Below, piece after piece: positions 22,275-28,215 of a DNA stretch of 28,215 bases (position 1 is the stretch's first letter; every line of letters starts with the position of its first letter). Location: assembly GCA_964441025.1 (NCBI GenBank), contig CAYTXG010000021.1, positions 1 to 28,215 on the forward strand. The letters run 5' to 3'. This DNA is from JAAZIN01 sp964441025 (GTDB taxonomy: Bacteria > Bacillota > Dethiobacteria > DTU022). The notes under the pieces are model-generated. The model ran no database searches. It saw only the letters and a program-made list of their open reading frames with translations, and was not told the origin of the DNA. Made by a program: the position numbers and the translations under genes.

Positions 22275-23183
22275 CTATTCCACCGCCAGGGGCCGCCCGT
22301 CGTCAATGACGGTACGGTTCTCTGCGAGCGCCTGCCGGATATTTTTCGGCAGGCGAAACATGCCTTCGTGCGTCTCCCCGCTGTAGAACTTGAGCTGCCC
22401 CGCCACTCCGCCCAGGCGCCGGTCCACCTCCGCCGCATCCAGCGCCAGGGGGTCATGGAGATCGGAAGCGATAATAAAACCCCAGGAGCTGTCGAATGAG
22501 GGAATATAGGTATGGTAAGAGCGCAGCCCGGAAAAAACGCATCGCAGGGTATTGCGCAGGGCGCCGTGGATGTTCATGTAATCGGGGCTCAATCCGCCGG
22601 CCTGAAGGGCCAGGGCGCCGCCGGGGAGCAGCCGCTTTTTCACGATTTTGTAAAACTGGCGGGTAAAAAGCAGGTATGAGGGGCCGGATGCGGCTGGCTC
22701 CGTCAGATCGCTGATGATGATATCGAACTGTTCCGTCCTCTCCGCGAGACAGCGCCGCGCATCCATGAAACAAAGCTCCACTCGCGCATCATCAAAGGAG
22801 CCCCGGTGCCAATCCCCCAGGTGCTCGCGGCAGAGCCGCACCACCTGCTCATCTATATCCACCATCACCACCCGCTCCACCTGCGGATAGCGCAGGATCT
22901 CACGCAGCACCGCCCCTTCGCCGCCCCCGATAACCAGGAGCCGCCGCGCTCCGGGGTGAAGTGTCATCACCGGGTGGACCAGGGCTTCGTGGTAAATATA
23001 CTCGTCAAAAGCCGACGACTGGATCTTCCCGTCCAGGATGAGGACACGTCCGTATGTTACCGAATCCGCTATCTCCATTCGCTGGTAAGCGGTCTCGCCG
23101 CTGAACAGATAGCGTTCGATAGCAAAGAAGCAGCCCGAACTGGAATCTACAAATTCAATGTACCAATTTGTTTTTCCCGGCGT
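22275..23183 (-). CDS. speE: Spermidine synthase (aminopropyltransferase), apparent ACG start
   Basis: Transfers an aminopropyl group from decarboxylated AdoMet to putrescine or a related amine. Motifs: TAYQRMEIADSVTYGRVLIL, DGKIQSSAFDEYIYHEALVH, the nucleotide loop VIGGGEGAVLRE, and SDLTEP where most spermidine synthases have D-x-x-DP, so substrate preference may differ. The first ATG (23078) would remove the conserved N-terminus (NWYIEF...YLFSGETAYQR). The reading frame continues upstream without ATG, GTG or TTG to a TAG; AAGGAGG (23192-23198) sits exactly eight bases before an in-frame ACG at 23181-23183, giving 302 residues. I therefore mark ACG as the start, allowing that it is a mutated ATG or a sequence error. 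No speD or other polyamine gene is nearby. Confidence 0.85.
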   Translation of the reverse strand, partial: TPGKTNWYIEFVDSSSGCFFAIERYLFSGETAYQRMEIADSVTYGRVLILDGKIQSSAFDEYIYHEALVHPVMTLHPGARRLLVIGGGEGAVLREILRYPQVERVVMVDIDEQVVRLCREHLGDWHRGSFDDARVELCFMDARRCLAERTEQFDIIISDLTEPAASGPSYLLFTRQFYKIVKKRLLPGGALALQAGGLSPDYMNIHGALRNTLRCVFSGLRSYHTYIPSFDSSWGFIIASDLHDPLALDAAEVDRRLGGVAGQLKFYSGETHEGMFRLPKNIRQALAENRTVIDDGRPLAVE

Positions 23184-23321
23184 GGCCGCCGCCTCCTTCT
23201 AAAGTTTAATGCAGCGGGATGGGGGGGCTCCAGGCCCCGGCCGGGGCAAAAAGCGCCTCCCCGTTTTCCTATTTCTTTCCGCAGGGGGGTAATACCTTTA
23301 TTTAAGAGGCTTATCCCGGCA

Positions 23322-23337
23322 GGGGCGAGGCACGCCC
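23322..23337. repeat. GGGGCG/CGCCCC palindrome
   Basis: GGGGCG-aggca-CGCCCC in the gene-free region 23199-23485, which otherwise contains only the similar palindrome at 23431-23451 and the 29-bp element. Confidence 0.5.
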
Positions 23338-23430
23338 CGCCCGGTTAAGCCCGGGAATAGTGGATGGCGCCTGTTGCGGGAATAGTATTGGTTAAATCAA
23401 GACATTTCTAACGGTAAACAAGACAGATTT

Positions 23431-23451
23431 GGGCGAGGCGCACCTCGCCCC
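23431..23451. repeat. GGGCGAGG-cgca-CCTCGCCC palindrome
   Basis: GGGCGAGG and CCTCGCCC around CGCA, followed by CTGCA. Same general class as the GC palindromes at 15113 and 27568. Confidence 0.6.
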
Positions 23452-23485
23452 TGCAAGCTCGAACAGTCTATCGCAACATCTGCAG

Positions 23486-23514
23486 TGAGTCAAAGTGACC
23501 GTCCCCTTGACTCA
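23486..23514 (-). repeat. 29-bp GGGGACGGT element, overlapping the stop of the HesB-like gene
   Basis: Arms TGAGTCA / TGACTCA. On the minus strand its first three bases (TGA, 23514-23512) are the stop codon of the HesB-like gene, the same arrangement as at the RACo-like gene (7565). Confidence 0.9.
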
Positions 23515-23829
23515 GCAGCTGCAATCGCCGCAGCATTCGGTCCCGGGAACAGCCGGGGTCACGGAAAATCCCCTGCGGAACCCGGTATGGTAGTCGACGA
23601 CCTTTCCATTTACATAAAGGGAAATAGCCTTCTCATAAACAAATTTTAAACCCGCCGCCTCTTCAATGCAGTCCTTCTCTTCATCGATTGACTCTACCAG
23701 AGTCAGCCCGAAACGGGGACCGCCTCACCCCACACCGCTGACATAAAGGCGGATGGCGGCATCTTCTGTATGCTCACGCTTCATAATCTCCTTTAACTGC
23801 TCCGCTGCTTTCCCGGTAACTGTAAGCAT
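23512..23829 (-). CDS. HesB/IscA-like selenoprotein, Sec encoded by UGA at codon 35
   Basis: 105 residues if the in-frame TGA at 23725-23727 is read through. The frame starts MLTVTGKAAEQLKEIMKREH, with AGGAGGAGGGAG upstream, and runs through SGVG-U-GGPRFGLTLVESID to a Cys-rich end (C99, C100, C103, C105). In the A-type Fe-S carrier family (IscA/HesB/ErpA) the residue after SG(V)G is the conserved first metal-binding Cys, exactly where UGA stands. The sequence after the UGA stays in frame and conserved, with no other stop, and a 6-bp hairpin with a UGGUA loop lies 20-36 bases after it, where bacterial SECIS elements sit. HesB-like selenoproteins are a reported family in anaerobes. The alternative, a nonsense-mutated pseudogene, is less likely given the exact Cys position. 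Its natural stop coincides with a repeat element. Confidence 0.85.
23689..23705 (-). promoter_or_regulatory. Candidate bacterial SECIS hairpin
   Basis: On the coding (minus) strand TGACTC-TGGTA-GAGTCA forms a perfect 6-bp stem with a 5-nt loop containing GG. The stem begins 20 bases and the loop 26 bases after the in-frame UGA, inside the spacing expected for a SelB-binding SECIS. A second, closer stem (GGTCCCC...GGG-ct-GAC) is an alternative fold. Confidence 0.6.
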
Positions 23830-24075
23830 TGCCCTGCTCCCTCCTCCTGCAAATTAAGATTTATATTCGGCCAATTAACGGCAATTCCTCTCCCCATCAC
23901 CGCCCTATCAGATCATCTCCCACATATTATCACAAAGGCTGTTAAATATCATGCCTCAACGCAGCATATAAATAACTGGTGCTCCGGAAGCGAAGCGCGC
24001 ATCCCCCCCCCGACCCCCCTTCCCGGGAGAGGTTAGCCCTTTGCCATCAATATTTTTAAGGAGGTCTGCTGCAGC

Positions 24076-24858
24076 TTGGCGCGATACCGGAAAGTTAAGG
24101 TGATCGTCTTTCCCCCCTCCGCCTGGCCGCTCCTGACCCTGCCGGCGCTGTGCATACTGGTTGCGGCCCTGGCCTTCGCCCCCTTCACAAACCCGGTCTC
24201 GCTCTACTACGGGAGCCCCCTGAAAGGGATCACCGTGGCCCTGGATCCCGGCCACGGCGGCATCGATTCGGGAACCCACTTTGAGTCTGTCATGCTGGAG
24301 AAGGAGATCGTCCTCGAAATAGGCCTGGAGCTGCGCCGGCTGCTGGAGCAGGCCGGGGCCGGGGTGATGATTACCCGGGAAATAGATGAAGAGCTGAGCC
24401 GCCATTGCCCCGATGAGGGCCTGGCCCGCCACCGCCGCGATGTGCGGGGCCGGGTCGTGCTGATCAATGCATCGCAGGCTGATCTCGCCGTCAGCCTGCA
24501 CATCAACTCCATCTATGACAGCAGCGTCGGGGGGCCCATCGCCTTCTACGCCGGGGGAAACCCGGAGAACAAGCGCCTGGCCGAGGCTGTCCAGGGCGGC
24601 ATCAATCCCCTTTTCAGCGCCAGGCCCGGCCGGCTGCTGCACCGCCATCCGCAGGAAAGCAATGCCTACTACATTCTCAATGAGAGCGCCACGCCATCCA
24701 TTATCCTGGAGGTGGCCTTCATGACCAGCCCCGAGGATCGTGAGCTGCTCAAGAGCAAGGCCTTTCGCAAAAAAATTGCCCGGGCTGTTTTCCTGGGCAT
24801 TGTTGATTACATCTATGGAAAAGGGGACAGCGAAGAGCCGGCCCCGGAAACTCCCTAG
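24076..24858 (+). CDS. cwlD: N-acetylmuramoyl-L-alanine amidase, CwlD family
   Basis: 260 residues. One N-terminal hydrophobic segment (about 15-36) acts as signal/anchor; the Amidase_3 domain (about 53-245) has the zinc motif DPGHGGIDSG, the downstream ENDS-type glutamate region (VMLEKEIVLEIG), HIN in VSLHINSIYD and a catalytic glutamate in SIILEVAFMTSPED. CwlD removes peptide side chains from muramic acid so that muramic-delta-lactam can form in the spore cortex. Its size and arrangement match CwlD rather than multi-domain vegetative amidases. TTG start at 24076 with AAGGAGG eleven bases upstream. Single gene, convergent with the VanY-type carboxypeptidase after 14 bp. Confidence 0.88.
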   Translation: MARYRKVKVIVFPPSAWPLLTLPALCILVAALAFAPFTNPVSLYYGSPLKGITVALDPGHGGIDSGTHFESVMLEKEIVLEIGLELRRLLEQAGAGVMITREIDEELSRHCPDEGLARHRRDVRGRVVLINASQADLAVSLHINSIYDSSVGGPIAFYAGGNPENKRLAEAVQGGINPLFSARPGRLLHRHPQESNAYYILNESATPSIILEVAFMTSPEDRELLKSKAFRKKIARAVFLGIVDYIYGKGDSEEPAPETP

Positions 24859-24871
24859 GTCTTCGCGCCAT

Positions 24872-25726
24872 CTACTGCTTCTGCTCCAGGAACACGCAAA
24901 GCGGCTGCCCCGCAGCCTTCCACTCCTTTGCCGCCTCCACCCCGATGTAGCGGTAATGCCAGGGTTCGTACTTGTAGCCCGTAATTTCCTGGGCCCCTTC
25001 AGGATAGCTCATGGCAAAACCGTAAATCTGGGCCTTTTGCGCCAGCCAGGCATGCTGCTCCGCGCCCTCCGTAAGGCTGATGTTGAAATCAAGGGTTGTC
25101 CCCAGCTGGTGTTCAGACTGCCCCGGCCGGGCGCTGTAGGTGTTGGCCCTGGCCTCACCGTCTATTGAAACCCAGTAGTTAAAGGTGTCAACCTGTGTAT
25201 CGTAGCTGCGGTAGGCGGAGGTCACCGTCAGCTGCACACCCTCCCCGGCGGCTGCCGCCCACATCTGCTGCAGGTGTTCCAGGGGCTCGCGGCGCAGATA
25301 GTACTCCCCTCCTCGCCGGTCGGGGTGCACGATCTCCGCCGGGATCAATACAAGGTCGCCGGGTGCGTAGCGGCCCAGGGTAGTCTGCTTCGTGACCCGG
25401 GCGAAAAGGCTGTTGCCGTCAACAAGTTCTAATGAATCTTTTTTCACAGGCGGCTCCTCCGGCATGGGCGCATCAAGCTGCGGATGCCCATCCTCCGGCT
25501 CCGGGGCGTCAAGCTGGGGGGAGCCCTCAGGATCCGGCGTCTCCGGTCCGGGGGAGGCATCCGGGAGCCCCTCCTCCGGTCCGGCCCCTACCAGGCCCAT
25601 GGCGGCAAAGAGATCGGGCCGGTAGTGATAGGTTAATATCGCTGCAGCCAGGGCGGTGCACAGTATCAGGATACCCTGGCGTTTTATTTTTTGAATTCGC
25701 GTCAGTTTACGTTTACGCCTGCCCAT
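24872..25726 (-). CDS. VanY-type D-alanyl-D-alanine carboxypeptidase
   Basis: 284 residues from the ATG at 25726 (a TTG at 25750 would add eight; GGCGGAGAG favours the ATG). A basic N-terminus and one membrane helix (about residues 14-32) are followed by a Pro/Glu/Asp-rich low-complexity linker (about 45-90) with repeated PQLDAPEPE-like units, then the VanY/peptidase M15B domain (about 110-280). Zinc ligands are visible in SEHQLGTTLDF and EPWHYRY. It trims the terminal D-Ala from peptidoglycan stem peptides outside the membrane. No vancomycin-resistance genes are nearby, so it is a housekeeping enzyme. Convergent with cwlD, both acting on the wall. Confidence 0.88.
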   Translation of the reverse strand: MGRRKRKLTRIQKIKRQGILILCTALAAAILTYHYRPDLFAAMGLVGAGPEEGLPDASPGPETPDPEGSPQLDAPEPEDGHPQLDAPMPEEPPVKKDSLELVDGNSLFARVTKQTTLGRYAPGDLVLIPAEIVHPDRRGGEYYLRREPLEHLQQMWAAAAGEGVQLTVTSAYRSYDTQVDTFNYWVSIDGEARANTYSARPGQSEHQLGTTLDFNISLTEGAEQHAWLAQKAQIYGFAMSYPEGAQEITGYKYEPWHYRYIGVEAAKEWKAAGQPLCVFLEQKQ

Positions 25727-25856
25727 ATCTCTCCGCCTTCTTTCGGACAATTGCCCCGCCCCCTATATTTCGACACCCACTTTTTTTATCCCTTTACTGC
25801 GCCACATTATTTCTCTCCCTATCATAGACCGCCCCCGGCCGGGCTATACGCATAAG

Positions 25857-25883
25857 GAAGGGGCGGCTTATCGCCGCCCCCTT
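25857..25883 (-). terminator. Hairpin terminator of the PGL-repeat gene
   Basis: On the minus strand GGGGCGGC-gataa-GCCGCCCC followed by TTCCTTAT, 26 bp after the stop of the gene at 25909. An 8-bp GC stem with a moderately T-rich tail. Confidence 0.65.
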
Positions 25884-25908
25884 ATTTGCAGCAGATAATA
25901 CGGAGTTT

Positions 25909-27348
25909 TCAAGCGGAAGCGCTGCGGCCGGCGGAGGCTTTCGCCTTTCCGGAACGGCCGATGAGGATGCCCACAACGAGGAGGATGATCATGGTGACGG
26001 CCCAGATGCCCAGGAGCAGCAGGCTGACCTTGGTAAAGCCGGGCTGCAGCTCATCGGTAATGCCTGAGCCCATCTTCTCCAGGCCGGGTATGATCTTCTC
26101 GGTGATGCCGCCCTTGAGCTCGTCGATGCCGCCGAGAACATCGGTGCGGATGCCGCCGACGACCAGTCCCAGTCCGTCGCTGACACCGGGATCACCGCCG
26201 GGGTTGGGGCTGAACTCGGGGTTGGCCAGGCCGTGGCTGATCTTGGTCAGCCCTTCGATAACGCCCGATTCACCGGTGGCGGCTTCGGTCCTGTTGAAGC
26301 CGGCAAGCAATTTGTCCAGACCGGGGATCATCTGACCGTCCATGCCGCCCTTCATTTCCTTGAGGCCGGGGACAACCTGTCCTTTAAGGCCGTCACGAAT
26401 GGCCGCAAGGCCGGGGACCATCAAGCCGTCAATAGCACCTTTCATCGCTTTCAAGCCCGGGATCATGTCATCGTTGACATCACCCAGAATAAGGCCAAGA
26501 CCGGGAGCCAGCTGGATATCGATGGCGCCTTTTGCTGTAGCAAGTCTTTCGCTGACAACCACCAATTTTCCTTGTGAAACCGTGAGTCCCTTTATGATAT
26601 CTTCTTTATTCTGGTCATCAGACAGCTTATTTGCAGCCTGAAGGGCAAAGGCGATGTCATTTTGGATTGATGTGAAGTCTGCACTTTCGGGATTTTTTTC
26701 GGGCTGTTCCGGTGTGCCCGGTATTTCCCCAATGGTGCCGATGGCATTGCCCAGGCCGGGGCTGATCAAAAACACAAGACCATTGTAAATGCCGGTCAAG
26801 CCTTCCACAGCACCCTTCTCGCCATCTTCTGCCTCGGTCCTGGTTAGCTTAAAGAGCATTAAACCCAGCCCCGGGCTGATCTGACCTTTAAGACCATCAT
26901 GAATATCAGTCAATCCGGGAATCATCTGGCCATCAATAGCGGTGATCATCTGGCCCAACCCCGGGCTCATCTTATCGTTGAGCCCGGCGCGGATGTCGCG
27001 CAGGCCGGGGACAACCTGGCCGGAGATGCCGCCGAGGATGCTGCCCAGGCCGGGCAGGATCTGGCCGTCGATACCGCTCTTCATCGTCTGCAGGTTGCCG
27101 GCGATATCATCGTCCAGGGCGGCGCCCAGGGTACTGAGGCCGTCAACAAGGAGCTGGTTGCCGTCCAGCAGTTCGCCCACTCCGCCGCCGATCTGATCTG
27201 TGCCGTCGTAGAGCTGGCTCAGGCCGAAGAGGACAAAGCCCTTTTTGGGGCTTCCGTCTTCCGCGGCGCCCACGGTGGCAAAGAGGACCAGGCTGAGGAT
27301 GAGAGCTGCGGCGGCAATTTTGCGAACCACGTCTTTATTAAGTTTCAA
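25909..27348 (-). CDS. Membrane-anchored protein with exact 15-residue PGL repeats
   Basis: 479 residues; I do not recognise a named family. Signal peptide (about 1-29, ending VGAA), a Gly/Leu-rich N-terminal part (30-95), repeats, a membrane helix (about 441-464) and a short basic tail. PGL recurs at residues 99, 114, 129, 144, 159, then 282, 297, 312, 327, 342, then 421 with PGF at 436: an exact period of 15, unit PGLxxhxxGhxGQhh. The two five-repeat blocks are 183 residues apart, and each is followed by an (T/N)RTEA...EGLT(G/K)I..GL segment at the same offset, so a large module was duplicated. The LxxG-like pattern recalls the extracellular part of YhgE/Pip proteins, but the multi-helix membrane domains are absent. 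TTG start, AAGGGGGG upstream. Monocistronic, with a terminator. Confidence 0.85.
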   Translation of the reverse strand: MKLNKDVVRKIAAAALILSLVLFATVGAAEDGSPKKGFVLFGLSQLYDGTDQIGGGVGELLDGNQLLVDGLSTLGAALDDDIAGNLQTMKSGIDGQILPGLGSILGGISGQVVPGLRDIRAGLNDKMSPGLGQMITAIDGQMIPGLTDIHDGLKGQISPGLGLMLFKLTRTEAEDGEKGAVEGLTGIYNGLVFLISPGLGNAIGTIGEIPGTPEQPEKNPESADFTSIQNDIAFALQAANKLSDDQNKEDIIKGLTVSQGKLVVVSERLATAKGAIDIQLAPGLGLILGDVNDDMIPGLKAMKGAIDGLMVPGLAAIRDGLKGQVVPGLKEMKGGMDGQMIPGLDKLLAGFNRTEAATGESGVIEGLTKISHGLANPEFSPNPGGDPGVSDGLGLVVGGIRTDVLGGIDELKGGITEKIIPGLEKMGSGITDELQPGFTKVSLLLLGIWAVTMIILLVVGILIGRSGKAKASAGRSASA

Positions 27349-27567
27349 TTATTTCCCCCCTTATCTTTAATCGCACACAGATTCGCCATTGAACCGGAAC
27401 GCTGTGCAGGTGATATGCCCCTCCTTTCCCGTGGTTTGTCCCGGTTTATAGAATAAAGATAATTCTATTTGATTCATATTCGACGCACCATTAAAAAACC
27501 CTTCTTAATATTCTGTATTGATCTACCATTTATTTTTGCCATATGCAGGGGTGTGCGTAACAGATCT

Positions 27568-27590
27568 GGGCGGCCACAAGGGCCGCCCCT
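27568..27590. repeat. GGGCGGCC-acaag-GGCCGCCC palindrome
   Basis: An 8-bp perfect GC stem followed by CTAC. The GGGCGxCC-ACAAG-GG design is shared with 15113-15138. Confidence 0.7.
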
Positions 27591-27619
27591 ACAGCTGATG
27601 CAGTGCGTATTATGTACAT

Positions 27620-27640
27620 CCGGGCGGGGAGGAAACCCCG
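27620..27640. repeat. CGGGCGGGG...AACCCCG palindrome, copy 3
   Basis: A CGGGGAGGAAACCCCG-type hairpin, 11 bp after the stop of the DUF6125-like gene (minus strand), where it may end transcription. Confidence 0.6.
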
Positions 27641-27650
27641 GTTCCCAGGG

Positions 27651-28172
27651 TCAAGGGGCGGGAGGGGGATTCAACCGGAACTCCCAGGCGCAGTAGTACT
27701 CCTCGGGATGGGGATCGGGGGGGCAGGCCAGGCACCTGGTCTCGATACGGGGATCGATGGTCCGGGCAAAGCCGCTGTATTCGACGAGCCCCACCGGTTT
27801 GCAGGGGAAATCAGGCATGTTCTTTCTTTTGCGGGCCGACTGGACGCGGCAGTCATTCATCCTGAATATGAGCAGGCCCTCCGCAGGCTCGATGATCTCC
27901 TGCACATTGACAAAGCTGTAGAGCCTGCAGCCCAGCGCCTTTTTCAGGGAAGACAGGCCGCCGCCCTGTTCCAGTCCGAGGAAGTTCATGATCCGCTTTG
28001 CCTCCAGGACGGTGAACCTTTCCCAGGCGGCGGCGTCCAGCCTGATGGCCTCCTCCATGCCGTGGGCCCTTTCAACGGCCTGGAACCAGAGTCCGTCGTG
28101 GGCCAGCCAGCGTTTGGCAAAATCGATGAGCAGTTCGTGGAGCTGTTCGTTCGTCAGCCGGGATTTATCCAT
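27651..28172 (-). CDS. Cys-rich protein, DUF6125-like
   Basis: 173 residues, soluble. The N-terminal half is helical with a DFAKRWLAHDGLWFQAVE motif (~17-34); the C-terminal half carries six cysteines (C82, C108, C124, C147, C150, C161), the last three in RCLACPPDPHPEEYYCAWEF. This layout is what I recall for DUF6125, a family of anaerobic Bacillota and archaea without known activity; the Cys and His residues suggest a metal or Fe-S site. The ATG at 28172 is preceded by AAAGGAGG at eight bases; another ATG overlaps four bases upstream. No functional partner is visible on this side of the window edge. Confidence 0.7.
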   Translation of the reverse strand: MDKSRLTNEQLHELLIDFAKRWLAHDGLWFQAVERAHGMEEAIRLDAAAWERFTVLEAKRIMNFLGLEQGGGLSSLKKALGCRLYSFVNVQEIIEPAEGLLIFRMNDCRVQSARKRKNMPDFPCKPVGLVEYSGFARTIDPRIETRCLACPPDPHPEEYYCAWEFRLNPPPAP

Positions 28173-28190
28173 TCATTGTTCCTCCTTTCG

Positions 28191-28211
28191 CGGGCGGGGG
28201 TGGAACCCCGG
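28191..28211. repeat. CGGGCGGGGG...AACCCCG palindrome, copy 4
   Basis: A G-rich arm, TGG, then AACCCCGGCC. Same design as 13229-13250 (GGGGGTAGAACCCCGC), directly upstream of the DUF6125-like gene and cut by the window edge. Confidence 0.6.
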
Positions 28212-28215
28212 CCAT

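Larger units (their letters stand above)
27349..27650. other. Intergenic region between two minus-strand genes
   Basis: No gene. The AT-rich part (27440-27540) next to the PGL-repeat gene probably holds its promoter, though no hexamers are clear enough to name. The rest holds two GC palindromes (27568-27590 and 27620-27640). Confidence 0.5.

Noticed and set aside
23728..23829. 34-codon peptide ending at TGA as a complete gene
   Set aside because: Conserved HesB/IscA sequence continues in frame past the TGA, so stopping there would cut the domain in half.
24872..25726. Part of a vancomycin-resistance cluster
   Set aside because: There is no VanHAX, VanRS or VanX gene nearby; VanY-type carboxypeptidases are common housekeeping enzymes.

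Overview
The window reads as a chromosomal segment of a GC-rich, anaerobic, endospore-forming member of the Bacillota (Clostridia sensu lato). The evidence is two small CotF-like spore-coat genes, a CwlD-type spore-cortex amidase, a VanY-type carboxypeptidase, a MurT-like Mur ligase, a YvrJ-type micro-protein, strong AGGAGG ribosome-binding sites with frequent TTG/GTG starts, a two-subunit 2-hydroxyacyl-CoA dehydratase, a RACo-like corrinoid-protein activator, and an apparent selenoprotein. No phage, plasmid backbone, CRISPR array or complete transposon was seen. Species cannot be fixed from the sequence alone.

Layout. 1-660: a doubtful small ORF, a composite palindromic repeat, and tRNA-Arg(CCG) with a good terminator. 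847-3332: MgtE Mg2+ transporter, then a convergent DUF421-DUF4363 pair. 3563-4882: a truncated CD225 fragment, a zinc-binding (RING-like) CD225 membrane protein, and a DUF2752 membrane protein. 4910-7567: a DUF1638 protein whose start lies inside a perfect inverted repeat, followed by a ferredoxin-ASKHA (RACo-like) reductive activator. 7633-9738 (minus): LmbE/PIG-L deacetylase and DUF362 protein. 9953-10524: two CotF-like genes. 10757-13102: adenine deaminase and a divergent two-CBS protein. 13403-15170: MurT-like ligase with no GatD beside it, then a 5' stub of a probable transketolase gene cut by a repeat. 15171-17112 (minus): parvulin foldase and HisG. 17274-17633 (minus): a CxxC micro-protein and YvrJ. 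18074-20585: 2-hydroxyacyl-CoA dehydratase pair. 20947-23183: aspartokinase with an internal beta-subunit start, and convergent spermidine synthase lacking a standard start codon. 23512-23829 (minus): HesB/IscA-like gene with an in-frame UGA at the conserved Cys position. 24076-25726: CwlD and VanY-type peptidoglycan enzymes. 25909-28172 (minus): an anchored protein built on an exact 15-residue PGL repeat, and a Cys-rich DUF6125-like protein.

The genes form many short housekeeping or accessory units rather than one pathway. Three themes recur: reductive radical/corrinoid anaerobic metabolism (RACo-like, DUF1638, hydroxyacyl-CoA dehydratase), spore and cell-wall maturation (CotF, CwlD, VanY, MurT, foldase), and a scattered 29-bp palindromic element with a fixed GGGGACGGT core. 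Two genes end exactly on the first three bases of that element, and a third is truncated by it. The best candidates for follow-up are the Sec-HesB gene, the 29-bp element family, the 15-residue-repeat protein, the start-codon hairpin before DUF1638, and the ACG-start speE.
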